This document shows, one piece after another, positions 7,897 to 17,527 of a DNA stretch of 64,000 bases (positions within the stretch are counted from its first letter, which is position 1; every line of letters starts with the position of its first letter). The position numbers and the translations under genes are program-made. Source of the stretch: Pseudolactococcus raffinolactis NBRC 100932 (GTDB lineage Bacteria; Bacillota; Bacilli; Lactobacillales; Streptococcaceae); the NCBI RefSeq assembly GCF_001591765.1, contig NZ_BCVN01000001.1, positions 124,001 through 188,000 on the forward strand. The letters are read 5' to 3'. Below the pieces are notes generated by a model, which saw nothing but the letters and a program-made list of their open reading frames with translations, was not told the origin of the DNA and made no database searches.

Positions 7897-9846
7897 ATGA
7901 AAATTCAAGACTTATTGCAAAAAAACGCGATGATCTTATCGCTCAACGCGACAAATAAAGCAGATGCCATCTCTGAAATGGTCCAAAAACTTGTTGACAC
8001 AGGCTATGTTACTGACTTTGATACATTCAAAGACGGTATCTTAGCGCGTGAAGCATTGACAACAACGGGCCTTGGTGAAGGTATCGCAATGCCTCACAGC
8101 AAAAATGCTGCAGTTAAAGAAGCAGTCGTGCTCTTTGCCAAGAAAGATGGCGGACTAGACTATGAATCACTAGATGGTCAACCCACTGATTTATTCTTTA
8201 TGATTGCAGCACCGGATGGGGCTAACGACACACATTTAGCAGCACTTGCTGAATTGTCTAAGTACCTCATGAAAGACGGATTTGCGGATTCACTTCGGAC
8301 AACAACAACACCTGATCAAGTCTTGGCAACTTTTAACGCTGCTGAAGCAGCAACAGTTGAAGAAGCCGTTGCTGAAATCAACAATGACGAAGACTTCGTC
8401 GTTGCGGTGACAGCTTGTACGACAGGTATCGCCCACACTTACATGGCTGAAGAAGCCCTTAAAAAACAAGCTAAAGAGCTTGGTGTGGAGATTAAAGTTG
8501 AAACAAACGGTGCGTCTGGTATCGGTAACAAACTGACAGCAGAAGATATCAAAAAAGCTAAAGGAGTAATTATCGCAGCTGATAAAGCAGTTGAAATGGA
8601 TCGCTTCGATGGCAAACCATTGATCTTGAAACCAGTTGCGGCTGGGATTCGTGAACCTGAAAACTTGATCAAAGAAGCCCTTTCTGGTAACCTGCCAACT
8701 TACAAATCAACTGGCCAAGCCCAAGAAAATGAGTCTGATGAAAAACTCAGCATCGGGAAAGCCTTCTACAAACACTTGATGAGTGGTGTCTCAAGCATGC
8801 TCCCATTCGTTATCGGTGGTGGTATCGCGATTGCGATTGCCTTCCTCATTGATAATGCCATGGGTGTACCAAAAGACCAACTCAGCAACCTCGGTAGCTA
8901 CCATGAATTAGCATCAGTCTTCAAACAACTTGGTGGCGCTGCCTTCGGCTTCATGCTGCCAATCCTTGCGGGTTACATCGCCTACTCTATCGCTGAAAAA
9001 CCAGGTTTAGTAGCAGGTTTCGTTGCTGGTGCGATTGCGTCAAATGGTCTTGCCTTCGGTAAAGTACCTTTTGCCAGTGGTGGTGAGAAAACATTAGCTC
9101 TGGCTGGTGTACCGTCTGGTTTCCTAGGCGCGCTTGTCGGTGGTTTCTTAGCCGGTGGTGTCATCATCTTACTTAAAAAAGTCTTTGCTAACGTGCCACG
9201 TTCGCTTAACGGTATTGTTTCGATTTTGATCTACCCAGTATTTGGTGTTTTAATTACTGGTTTCCTCATGCTCTTTGTTAACATCCCAATGGCAGCCATC
9301 AACAGTGGCTTGACAAACTTCTTGAACAGCTTGTCAGGAGCCAATGCCATCTTGCTTGGTGCCTTACTTGGTGGTATGATGGCCATTGATATGGGTGGAC
9401 CTTTCAATAAAACAGCTTATGTCTTCGGTACAGGAACACTTGCAGCAACTGTTGCTTCTGGTGGTTCAGTCGTCATGGCAGCAGTTATGGCTGGTGGTAT
9501 GGTACCGCCACTCGCAGTCTTTGTTGCGACATTGCTCTTTAAAAATAAATTCACAAAAGAAGAACAAGATTCAGGTTTGACAAATATCGTCATGGGTCTT
9601 TCATTCATCACTGAAGGTGCGATTCCATTTGGTGCAGCTGACCCTGCGCGTGCGATTCCGTCATTTATCCTTGGTTCTGCTGTAACAGGTGGTCTCGTAG
9701 GTGCGCTTGGGATCAAACTCATGGCACCACACGGTGGTATCTTCGTTATCGCTTTGACAAGTAACCCAGTAATGTACTTGGTAGCAGTCGCTATCGGTGC
9801 AGTCATCTCAGGTGTTGTCTTCGGTGCTCTTCGTAAAGCAAAATAA
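7897..9846 (+). CDS. fruA: PTS fructose-specific EIIABC
   Basis: Fructose uptake and phosphorylation at C1. The 649 residues comprise a IIA domain (about 1-150, His67 in GIAMPHSKN), a IIB domain (about 165-265, Cys174 in VTACTTGIAHTYMAEEAL), and a membrane IIC domain (about 285-649, including MAIDMGGPFNKTAYVFG). All phosphorylation residues are present. It is last in the fru operon, with SD AGGAAGG before ATG 7897 and a terminator 30 bases after the stop. Confidence 0.96.
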   Translation: MKIQDLLQKNAMILSLNATNKADAISEMVQKLVDTGYVTDFDTFKDGILAREALTTTGLGEGIAMPHSKNAAVKEAVVLFAKKDGGLDYESLDGQPTDLFFMIAAPDGANDTHLAALAELSKYLMKDGFADSLRTTTTPDQVLATFNAAEAATVEEAVAEINNDEDFVVAVTACTTGIAHTYMAEEALKKQAKELGVEIKVETNGASGIGNKLTAEDIKKAKGVIIAADKAVEMDRFDGKPLILKPVAAGIREPENLIKEALSGNLPTYKSTGQAQENESDEKLSIGKAFYKHLMSGVSSMLPFVIGGGIAIAIAFLIDNAMGVPKDQLSNLGSYHELASVFKQLGGAAFGFMLPILAGYIAYSIAEKPGLVAGFVAGAIASNGLAFGKVPFASGGEKTLALAGVPSGFLGALVGGFLAGGVIILLKKVFANVPRSLNGIVSILIYPVFGVLITGFLMLFVNIPMAAINSGLTNFLNSLSGANAILLGALLGGMMAIDMGGPFNKTAYVFGTGTLAATVASGGSVVMAAVMAGGMVPPLAVFVATLLFKNKFTKEEQDSGLTNIVMGLSFITEGAIPFGAADPARAIPSFILGSAVTGGLVGALGIKLMAPHGGIFVIALTSNPVMYLVAVAIGAVISGVVFGALRKAK

Positions 9847-9876
9847 GTTTCAAACTTATTCTAAGTTTTTATCAAG

Positions 9877-9906
9877 AAAAGAACGTCTATTGTAGGCGTT
9901 CTTTTT
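9877..9906 (+). terminator. fru operon terminator
   Basis: GAACG...CGTTC followed by five T, preceded by an A run. Confidence 0.75.
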
Positions 9907-9947
9907 GCTTCTATATTCAAAAATAGTATAGAGTGGCCATACAAAAT

Positions 9948-9982
9948 AAAACCTGATGACAAATCACTGTCATCAGGTTTTA
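9948..9982. terminator. lysS terminator (bidirectional)
   Basis: AAACCTGATGACA pairs with TGTCATCAGGTTT; a T run follows on the plus strand and an A/T-rich tract on the other side. It lies 13 bases beyond the lysS stop. Confidence 0.85.
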
Positions 9983-9994
9983 TATGATTTCGGT

Positions 9995-11503
<1,509 letters not shown>

Positions 11504-11588
11504 TCATTGCCTTTATTTTATCATATTATAGTAGATTTGTGTAGTTAGTGGTGCGAAATGATTTTCATTCTAAACAATAGATAACTAA

Positions 11589-11626
11589 TGTTAGCGCTTG
11601 CATCATGTTATTTTTTATGGGAAAAT
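11589..11626 (+). promoter_or_regulatory. Putative toxin promoter with overlapping cre-like site, copy 1
   Basis: TTGCAT (11598-11603), 17 bases, GAAAAT (11621-11626) is a weak promoter. TGTTAGCGCTTGCA (11589-11602) matches the cre consensus at 13 of 14 positions and covers the -35. Copy 3 has the same site; in copy 2 it has degenerated (TGTTATCGCTTGAA). Confidence 0.45.
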
Positions 11627-11680
11627 ATAAAAGTAAGAAAGTTGAAGATGGTGGCTATCTTTGAAATGGAGGTGATGCTT

Positions 11681-11734
11681 ATGCAAGTAAGTGTTCAAAT
11701 CTATAGAAAGGAGATGCCTATTTGTCAGTATTAG
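11681..11734 (+). CDS. Leader peptide ORF overlapping the toxin start, copy 1
   Basis: A 17-codon ORF (MQVSVQIYRKEMPICQY) with an almost ideal SD, GGAGGTGAT at 11668-11676, 4 bases before ATG. In-frame ATGs upstream could lengthen it to 28 codons (from 11648). It ends at TAG 11732-11734, past the toxin TTG start at 11722 in another frame. The frame is kept intact in all three repeats with only conservative changes, so it looks translated. Coupling of toxin translation to leader termination is inferred. Confidence 0.5.
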   Translation: MQVSVQIYRKEMPICQY

Positions 11735-11823
11735 AGACGATTGAACTTTTATTAGGCTTTGGTATATTTATCATTGCGTTAATTCAGTTGATCGTTAATT
11801 TGCTAAAAAACGACAAAAAATAA
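11722..11823 (+). CDS. Hol-Tox/TxpA-like small membrane toxin, copy 1
   Basis: A 33-residue peptide: a short N-terminus (MSVLETIELLLGFG), a single hydrophobic segment of about 20 residues, and a charged tail (LKNDKK). This is the pattern of the putative holin-like toxin family (Pfam Hol_Tox) of type I systems. The start is TTG 11722 after AAAGGAG (11707-11713); no ATG is in frame and an in-frame TAG lies at 11704. A convergent antisense RNA is predicted over its 3' UTR. Toxicity is inferred from family and layout. Confidence 0.75.
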   Translation: MSVLETIELLLGFGIFIIALIQLIVNLLKNDKK

Positions 11824-11865
11824 CCAGTCTTTCAACTTTGAGAGTTTGACTGGTTATATATAATC

Positions 11866-11929
11866 ACAAAAACTGCCACCGTCTTATACGGTCTTACAGG
11901 AAGAGCTTGTTGACGCAAGCTCTTTTTAT
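11866..11929 (-). ncRNA. Predicted antisense antitoxin RNA, copy 1
   Basis: On the minus strand a perfect promoter lies just downstream of the toxin terminator: TTGACA (11959-11964), 17 bases, TATAAT (11936-11941). The predicted RNA begins near 11929, contains an AAGAGCTTG...CAAGCTCTT hairpin and ends at a stem built from CTG...CAG and ACCGT...ACGGT followed by five T (11868-11872). It overlaps the toxin mRNA 3' UTR by about 60 bases, like RatA on txpA. Confidence 0.7.
11901..11928 (+). terminator. Toxin mRNA terminator, copy 1
   Basis: AAGAGCTTG, short loop, CAAGCTCTT and T run. A further hairpin, AACCAGTC...GACTGGTT (11822-11855), directly follows the toxin stop. The same pair occurs in copies 2 (12347-12375) and 3 (12795-12822). 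Confidence 0.8.
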
Positions 11930-12127
11930 ATCTTCATTATATCAGTGCCCTGTTTTCTTGTCAAGGCAGGCGTGACTTAACTAGAGAATATTAAGTGGGA
12001 CGAAATGATTTTCATCCTAAACGATGGATAATTAATGTTATCGCTTGAATCATGTTATTTTTTATGGGAAAATTTAGAAGTAAGAAAGTTGAAGATGGTG
12101 GCTATCTTTGAAATGGAGGTGATGCTT

Positions 12128-12181
12128 ATGCAAATAAGTGTTCAAATCTACAGAAAGGAGATGCCTATTCGTCAGCATTAG
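12128..12181 (+). CDS. Leader peptide ORF, copy 2
   Basis: MQISVQIYRKEMPIRQH, 17 codons, with the same GGAGGTGAT SD as copy 1. It remains open although the toxin it would lead has lost its start codon. Confidence 0.4.
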   Translation: MQISVQIYRKEMPIRQH

Positions 12182-12270
12182 AGACGATTGAACTTTTATT
12201 AGGCTTTGGTATGTTTATCATTACGCTGATTCAGTTGATCGTCAATTTGCTAAAGAACGACAAAAAATAA
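12169..12270 (+). pseudogene. Hol-Tox-like toxin, copy 2, start codon lost
   Basis: The frame matches copies 1 and 3 down to ...LKNDKK, but the TTG start is TCG here, and no ATG, GTG or TTG is in frame between the stop upstream (in the TATCTTTGAAATG stretch) and the hydrophobic segment. The antitoxin side has decayed too: the minus-strand promoter spacing is 18 bases (TGTCAA 12407-12412, ATTATA 12383-12388 on plus) and the terminator stem and T run are broken. A dead copy is the simplest reading. Confidence 0.7.
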
Positions 12271-12312
12271 CCAGTCTTTTAACTTTGGACGTTAAACTGG
12301 TTATTCTTAATC

Positions 12313-12377
12313 AATAAACTGCCACCGTCTTAAGCAGTCTTACAGGAAGAGCTTGTTAGCGCAAGCTCTTTTTTATA
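12313..12377 (-). ncRNA. Predicted antisense RNA, copy 2 (decayed)
   Basis: The TTGACA and TATAAT boxes are kept but 18 bases apart. The inner terminator stem is lost (GACTGC replaces GACCGT) and the T run is TTTATT. Expression with read-through is likely if it is expressed at all. Confidence 0.4.
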
Positions 12378-12575
12378 CCTTCATTATATCAGTTACCCTG
12401 TTTTCTTGTCAAGGCAGGCGTGACTTAATTAGAATATATTAAGTGGGACGAAATGATTTTCATTCTAAACAATAGATAACTAATGTTAGCGCTTGCATCG
12501 TGTTATTTTTTATGGCAAAATATAAAAGTAAGAAAGTTGAAGATGGTGGCTATCTTTGAAATGGAGGTGATGCTT

Positions 12576-12629
12576 ATGAGAGTAAGTGTTCAAATCTGTA
12601 GAAAAGAGATGCCTATTTGTCAGTATTAG
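12576..12629 (+). CDS. Leader peptide ORF, copy 3
   Basis: MRVSVQICRKEMPICQY, 17 codons, GGAGGTGAT SD, overlapping the toxin TTG at 12617 exactly as in copy 1. Confidence 0.5.
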   Translation: MRVSVQICRKEMPICQY

Positions 12630-12718
12630 AGACGATTGAACTTTTATTAGGCTTTGGTATGTTTATCATTGCGCTGATTCAGTTGATCGTTAATTTGCTA
12701 AAAAACGACAAAAAATAA
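12617..12718 (+). CDS. Hol-Tox/TxpA-like small membrane toxin, copy 3
   Basis: A 33-residue peptide differing from copy 1 only by Ile15 to Met as far as I can see. It has a TTG start at 12617; the SD is slightly weaker (AAAAGAG instead of AAAGGAG). The hydrophobic core and charged tail are intact. Its terminator hairpin is at 12795-12822, and a convergent antisense promoter is intact, so this copy is probably functional. Confidence 0.73.
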   Translation: MSVLETIELLLGFGMFIIALIQLIVNLLKNDKK

Positions 12719-12761
12719 CCAGTCTTTTAACTTTGATAGGTTGACTGGTTACATTTATACA

Positions 12762-12823
12762 TTAACCTGCCACCGTCTTATACGGTCTTACAGGAAGAGC
12801 TTGTTAGCGCAAGCTCTTTTTAT
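12762..12823 (-). ncRNA. Predicted antisense antitoxin RNA, copy 3
   Basis: The minus strand has TTGACA (12853-12858), 17 bases, TATAAT (12830-12835). The ACCGT/ACGGT stem is intact, but the T run after it is poor (GGTTAATG), so the 3' end is less certain than in copy 1. Confidence 0.6.
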
Positions 12824-12885
12824 ACCTTCATTATATCAGTGCCCTGTTTTCTTGTCAAGGCAAACCTAGGTCTGCTGCGTTCAGG

Positions 12886-13815
12886 TCAATATTTGGCTAA
12901 AAAGGCAGCGACCTTGGCATAATATCCGGCCTTATCCGTCTCGAGAGCCTTAGCGTGCTTGGCCCCCTTGACGATGAATTTTTCGCGTGGGCCTTTCGTT
13001 GCAGCATAGTTTTGATCCACCATGGTCGTCGGCACAAAATCATCCGCATCGCCGTGGATGAAGAGGACCGGCAGTTTGTTGTGGGCGAGCGCCTTGACAG
13101 AGCTGGCACCAGCCTCACCATAGGCGAATCCTGCGCGGACTTTAGAGAGCGCCGACACCTCATAGAGCAGCGGAAAGGCTGGCAAGTTGTACATATCCTT
13201 GGCTTGGAAAGTCAGCTCATCCCAGACCGAGCTGTAGCCGCAGTCCTCGATGATGTTCACCACGTTCTTTGGCAAATCTTGACCGGACGCCATCATCACA
13301 GTGGCTGCGCCCATAGAAAGACCAAAGTAGGTAATCTCAGACTTAGGGTTGGTCTTGATCAGTTGATTTGTCCATTTGATGAGGTCGCGTTTGTCCGTCA
13401 CCCCATAGCCGATCAAGGTTCCGTCAGACGCCCCATGTGCGCGGTTGTCAGGCATGAGTACGTTATAGCCAAGCTTATGGAAAAGCATGCCGTAAGCTGC
13501 CATTTGCTCCTTGCTACCGTTGAAACCATGCACCACAATGACAGTTTTATCTGTTTTGTTTTCAGCTGGCACATACCAAGCTTTGAGATTTAAACCGTCA
13601 TTTTTCAGTGACAAGTTTTCTTTGTCTAGCTTGAGAAAATCTTTCTCATCCTGATAAACGGGAGAAGACTTAGGTGTTGCAGCATGACTGATAAAGGATT
13701 TATCGCCACGAACCTGCGCCACATGGAAGAAGTAAAAGCTAGCACCGATTGAAGCGATGGCTAGGAAGACGATGATACTAGCGATTATTTTATAGAATGT
13801 TTTCATTTTTATCAT
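12886..13815 (-). CDS. Membrane-anchored alpha/beta hydrolase
   Basis: About 309 residues with an N-terminal membrane anchor (about 8-30) and an alpha/beta hydrolase domain outside the cell. Catalytic elements: oxyanion region VVHGFNGS, nucleophile Ser in GLSMGAAT, Asp in HGDADDFVP and His in KGAKHAKAL. It resembles the YqkD/BAAT-like serine hydrolases; the substrate is unknown. No good SD precedes either possible start (13815 or 13806). Codon use looks more GC-rich than in neighbours, with the toxin array on one side, so recent acquisition is possible but unproven. Confidence 0.85.
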   Translation of the reverse strand: MIKMKTFYKIIASIIVFLAIASIGASFYFFHVAQVRGDKSFISHAATPKSSPVYQDEKDFLKLDKENLSLKNDGLNLKAWYVPAENKTDKTVIVVHGFNGSKEQMAAYGMLFHKLGYNVLMPDNRAHGASDGTLIGYGVTDKRDLIKWTNQLIKTNPKSEITYFGLSMGAATVMMASGQDLPKNVVNIIEDCGYSSVWDELTFQAKDMYNLPAFPLLYEVSALSKVRAGFAYGEAGASSVKALAHNKLPVLFIHGDADDFVPTTMVDQNYAATKGPREKFIVKGAKHAKALETDKAGYYAKVAAFLAKY

Positions 13816-13974
13816 TGTTATATTGTAACAAAAAATGAGGCATTGGTCTTGTTTTTGGGCTGGAATATGTGGTGTTCAATGATCGTTTTATGAATAAAAA
13901 TAATGAAAACCGCTCAATTAGGGCGATTTTTTTAGTTATAAAGAACAAAAATGAAAAAATATACAAAAACCCGC

Positions 13975-14016
13975 TTGACAAATGTATTTTTATGCAGTAA
14001 ACTGTATATATAATCA
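13975..14016 (+). promoter_or_regulatory. argG promoter with ArgR (ARG) boxes
   Basis: TTGACA (13975-13980), 17 bases, TAAACT (13998-14003). The spacer 13981-13998, AATGTATTTTTATGCAGT, fits the Gram-positive ARG box pattern (ATGNAT...ATGCA). A weaker one follows at 14001-14016. ArgR binding here would block RNA polymerase directly. A small orphan hairpin with a T run (about 13913-13935) precedes it. Confidence 0.65.
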
Positions 14017-14044
14017 AAAAACAAAGAAAATTGAGGACCTATAT

Positions 14045-15253
14045 ATGTCAAAAGAAAAAATTGTACTCGCTTATTCAGGTGGTTTAGATACATCGGTTGC
14101 TATCAAATGGCTCGTTGATGAAGGCTATGATGTTGTTGCAGCTTGTTTAGACGTTGGCGAAGGCAAGGACCTCGACTTCATCAAAGAAAAAGCCTTGACC
14201 GTTGGTGCGAGTGAGTCATACGTGATCAACGCCAAAGAAGATTTCACACATAACTATGTCGGTTACGCCATCAAAGGTAACCTCATGTATGAGCAAAAAT
14301 ATCCACTCGTTTCGGCCTTGTCTCGCCCATTGATCTCAAAAGCCTTGGTTGAAGTAGCGCGTGAAACAGGTGCAGCCGGCATCGCCCATGGTTGTACAGG
14401 TAAAGGGAATGACCAAGTTCGTTTTGAAGTGGCCATTCATTCACTTGCCCCTGATTTGAAAGTGTTAGCGCCCGTTCGGGAATGGAAATGGTCACGTGAA
14501 GCAGAGATTGAATATGCTAAAAAGAACGGCATCCCTGTACCCGCAGACCTTGACAATCCATACTCAATCGACATGAACCTTTGGGGACGTGCGATCGAAG
14601 CGGGAATCCTCGAAAACCCATGGAACGAGTGTCCAGAAGACGCTTTCTTCATGACAACCTCTATCGAAAATGCACCAGATGAAGCTGAATTCATCGAATT
14701 GACTTTTGAAAAAGGCATCCCAGTTGCGCTCAATGGTCAAGAGTTGCCATTGTACCAACTTATCAATGATGTCAATGTGATTGCAGGTAAACATGGCATC
14801 GGCCGGATCGACCACGTAGAGAACCGTCTGGTTGGGATCAAATCACGTGAAATCTATGAATGTCCAGGTGCAACAGTGATTCTGAAAGCCCATAAAGACA
14901 TTGAAGACATCACCTTTGTTCGTGAAGTATCACATTTCAAACCAGTCATCGAAAACGAACTCTCAAACACGATCTACAATGGTCTCTGGTTTAATCCAGC
15001 AACGGATGCCCTCAAAGCATACATCGACAGCACACAGGAAGTTGTCAATGGGACAGTGAAAGTGAAACTTTATAAAGGAAACGCCATCTGTATCGGACGG
15101 AAATCACCTAACTCACTTTACGATGAAAACTTGGCAACTTACACATCAGCTGATGAATTTGACCAAGATGCAGCAGTTGGCTTCATCAAACTTTGGGGCC
15201 TACCATCACAAGTTAATGCTCAAGTTTGGGATAAACTTGACAAAGAAAAATAA
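14045..15253 (+). CDS. argG: Argininosuccinate synthase
   Basis: Joins citrulline and aspartate using ATP, the penultimate step to arginine. At 402 residues it is full length. The N-terminal ATP-binding loop [15 protein letters not shown] and the motif [13 protein letters not shown] are intact. The start at ATG 14045 follows TTGAGGAC; an upstream in-frame ATG (13982) lies in the promoter and is rejected. argH follows after 378 bases and a terminator. Confidence 0.95.
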   Translation: MSKEKIVLAYSGGLDTSVAIKWLVDEGYDVVAACLDVGEGKDLDFIKEKALTVGASESYVINAKEDFTHNYVGYAIKGNLMYEQKYPLVSALSRPLISKALVEVARETGAAGIAHGCTGKGNDQVRFEVAIHSLAPDLKVLAPVREWKWSREAEIEYAKKNGIPVPADLDNPYSIDMNLWGRAIEAGILENPWNECPEDAFFMTTSIENAPDEAEFIELTFEKGIPVALNGQELPLYQLINDVNVIAGKHGIGRIDHVENRLVGIKSREIYECPGATVILKAHKDIEDITFVREVSHFKPVIENELSNTIYNGLWFNPATDALKAYIDSTQEVVNGTVKVKLYKGNAICIGRKSPNSLYDENLATYTSADEFDQDAAVGFIKLWGLPSQVNAQVWDKLDKEK

Positions 15254-15631
15254 GTTAGTTATCAAATAAACCAAGTCGGAGAACTGGATTTGAGACACTA
15301 TGCTTAATTGAGTATAAACCAATAATCGCTACAGAGATAGCGCTTGGTCTGGTTAAGAAATTCCGTGAGATTTCACCACCTAGAAATTAAAAGTAAACAG
15401 AGAGTTGCAATTTCGCTTGAAGGCGCTAGACTAGGCGCTTTTTTGATATAATGAACTAACGGTATCAATCAAGATGTTAAATCTAATTGCGGTGGTTGAA
15501 AATCTGTTGATTTACTACCAAAAAGTGATTCTTTTGGTAAAACAATACGAAATCGGTAAAAAACTACCATAATTAAAATCACTAAAAATCCGCTGATTAA
15601 CAGCGACCAATATAAACTAAGGGAGAACAAC
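15254..15631 (+). other. argG-argH intergenic region with internal terminator
   Basis: There is no gene. It holds a hairpin CGCTACAGAGATAGCG (about 15328-15343), a terminator GCGCTAG/CTAGGCGC plus six T (15423-15444), then hairpins ACCAAAA/TTTTGGT and CGCTGATTAACAGCG (near 15594) before argH. The strong terminator implies argH is also transcribed separately, but I see no convincing consensus promoter. Confidence 0.6.
15423..15444 (+). terminator. argG terminator or attenuator
   Basis: GCGCTAG, A, CTAGGCGC (one bulged G), then six T. Confidence 0.75.
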
Positions 15632-17026
15632 ATGGCAAAACTATGGGGCGGTAGATTTGAAGAAGGCCTAGATAAGAAAACTGAAGCTTTCGGGGCGTCG
15701 ATTACTTTTGATCAAAAAATGGCACGCCAAGACTTAAAAGGTAGCCTTGCACATGTGACCATGCTCGCCTCAACAGGAATTTTAACAGCTGAGGAAGCTG
15801 AACAAATCAAGGCAGGTATTCAAAAAGTCGAAGCGAAATACGAAGCAGGCGAAATCGAATTTAAAATAGAAAACGAAGATATTCATATGAATATGGAAAC
15901 TTATCTGCATGCTGAAATTGGACCAGTCGCAGGTAAACTTCATACCGCTCGTTCGCGTAACGACCAAGTGGCAACGGATATGCACCTGTGGATGAAAGAT
16001 ACCTTATCAGAAACCATGGATAAATTGCAGAACTTGCGTGAAGTCATTGTGACCTTGGCTTCAGAACATGTCGAAACGATCATGCCAGGTTATACACACT
16101 TGCAGCATGCGCAGCCGATTTCATTCGGTCATCATCTCATGGCCTACTATAGTATGCTAACCCGCGATTTTGATCGTTTTGCGTTTAACATGAAACACGC
16201 GGATATTTCGCCGCTAGGGGCGGCGGCACTTGCTGGCACAACTTTCCCTATTGACCGGAAGGAAACGGCGGCACTCATGGGCTTTAGCGATGTTTATGTG
16301 AACTCGATGGATGCGGTCAGTGATCGTGATTTCATCCTGGAATTTCTCAGCAATGCCAGCATTCTCATGATGCACCTATCGCGTTTTTGCGAGGAGCTGA
16401 TCCTTTGGTGCAGCAATGAGTTTCAGTTTGTGACCTTGTCAGATGCTTTTTCAACGGGATCGTCGATCATGCCACAGAAGAAAAATCCTGATATGGCTGA
16501 GTTGATCCGTGGCAAGTCTGGTCGGGTTTATGGCAATCTCTTTGGTTTGCTCACGGTCATGAAATCTCTGCCTTTGGCCTATAACAAGGACTTGCAGGAA
16601 GATAAGGAAGGCATGTTTGACACGGCAGATACGATTTTGACCAGTCTGGATGTTATGGCAGGGATGCTGTCGACGCTTTCGGTCAATGAAAGCATCATGG
16701 CTGAGTCAACTGAAAAAGATTTTTCAAACGCTACAGAACTTGCCGACTATCTGGCTGCTAAGGGGCTGCCTTTCCGTCAAGCTCATGAAATCGTCGGGGA
16801 AATGGTGCTAGAATGTACGAAGGCGGGTTATTACTTGCAAGATGTGCCATTGACGCGCTACCAAGAAGTATCGACCTTAATCGACTCGGACATCTATGAG
16901 ACTTTGAAGTCGCGGACTGCTGTTCAACGCCGTAATTCTTATGGTGGGACAGGCTTTGAGCAAGTTAAGATGCAAATTGATTTAGCCAAGGATGCTTTAA
17001 ATCACTCGGATTCTGAAAAAGGATAA
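15632..17026 (+). CDS. argH: Argininosuccinate lyase
   Basis: Cleaves argininosuccinate to arginine and fumarate. The 464 residues form the fumarase/aspartase fold: [25 protein letters not shown] with the catalytic His region, and the superfamily signature [15 protein letters not shown] carrying the catalytic Ser. SD AAGGGAGAA precedes ATG 15632. A terminator follows at 17055. Confidence 0.96.
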   Translation: MAKLWGGRFEEGLDKKTEAFGASITFDQKMARQDLKGSLAHVTMLASTGILTAEEAEQIKAGIQKVEAKYEAGEIEFKIENEDIHMNMETYLHAEIGPVAGKLHTARSRNDQVATDMHLWMKDTLSETMDKLQNLREVIVTLASEHVETIMPGYTHLQHAQPISFGHHLMAYYSMLTRDFDRFAFNMKHADISPLGAAALAGTTFPIDRKETAALMGFSDVYVNSMDAVSDRDFILEFLSNASILMMHLSRFCEELILWCSNEFQFVTLSDAFSTGSSIMPQKKNPDMAELIRGKSGRVYGNLFGLLTVMKSLPLAYNKDLQEDKEGMFDTADTILTSLDVMAGMLSTLSVNESIMAESTEKDFSNATELADYLAAKGLPFRQAHEIVGEMVLECTKAGYYLQDVPLTRYQEVSTLIDSDIYETLKSRTAVQRRNSYGGTGFEQVKMQIDLAKDALNHSDSEKG

Positions 17027-17054
17027 GCTAGTCAGTTTCAATCGAATATAATAG

Positions 17055-17083
17055 AAATGTACCTTTGAAATGGTGCATTTTTT
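17055..17083 (+). terminator. argH terminator
   Basis: AAATGTACC...GGTGCATTT with one G-T pair and a T run. Confidence 0.7.
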
Positions 17084-17133
17084 GCATATTTGTGGTAAAA
17101 TTGATTAGATAAATTACCGTAGGAGAAACCATT

Positions 17134-17484
17134 TTGGCAATCAAAAAAGCTTTACGAATTAAGAAAAAGATTGATTTTGATAAAATTTTTTCTGCCAGAA
17201 AATCAACGGCGAATAAAAAATTCGTCGTCTACCAATTGCCTTCGGAAACGACACATTTTAGAGCAGCGATTTCAGTGAGTAAGAAGTTAGGCAATGCTGT
17301 CACCCGAAATCGCGTGAAACGTCTCGTCCGGCATGCCTTGATGCCACTTTCGAACAATTTATCAACGACAGACTTTGTCATTGTCTGCCGAAAAGGTGTT
17401 GAAAGTTTGTCCTTTGATGAGGTGCAAAAAAATCTGACGCATGTTTTGAAGGTAGCAAAAATTTATCAAAAAACAGAAACATAG
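17134..17484 (+). CDS. rnpA: Ribonuclease P protein component
   Basis: Protein subunit of RNase P, which matures tRNA 5' ends. It has 116 residues, is basic, and contains the RNR motif NAVTRNRVKRLVRHAL. The start is TTG 17134 after AGGAGAAACC. An extended -10, TGGTAAAAT (about 17093-17101), lies upstream. It heads rnpA-yidC-jag; yidC begins 43 bases later. Confidence 0.93.
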   Translation: MAIKKALRIKKKIDFDKIFSARKSTANKKFVVYQLPSETTHFRAAISVSKKLGNAVTRNRVKRLVRHALMPLSNNLSTTDFVIVCRKGVESLSFDEVQKNLTHVLKVAKIYQKTET

Positions 17485-17527
17485 TTAGTATCATTTTTAG
17501 GAATATTGTTAATAGAAAAGGAAAATT

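Larger units (their letters stand above)
11544..12862. repeat. Three tandem ~447-bp direct repeats (toxin-antitoxin array)
   Basis: Copy 1 spans about 11544-11990, copy 2 about 11991-12438 and copy 3 about 12439-12862. By eye they are nearly identical, from GCGAAATGATTTT to the TTGTCAAGGCA end. Each holds a plus-strand weak promoter, a short leader ORF, a 33-codon hydrophobic ORF, two hairpins, and a strong minus-strand promoter just beyond. This is the layout of convergent type I toxin-antitoxin loci. The array fills the whole gap between lysS and the hydrolase gene. Confidence 0.88.

Noticed and set aside
12128-12270. Programmed frameshift joining leader ORF and toxin in copy 2
   Set aside because: No convincing slippery heptamer precedes the overlap, and in copies 1 and 3 an in-frame stop upstream leaves only a very short window. 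Loss of the start codon is simpler.
12955-13593. 212-codon plus-strand ORF opposite the alpha/beta hydrolase
   Set aside because: It is antisense to a gene with an intact catalytic triad; the length reflects the higher GC content there.
15254-15444. Possible T-box leader before argH
   Set aside because: The piece AACAGAGAGTTGCA before the terminator faintly recalls a T-box, but no UGGNACCGCG core or specifier loop is present and the terminator is 190 bases before argH.
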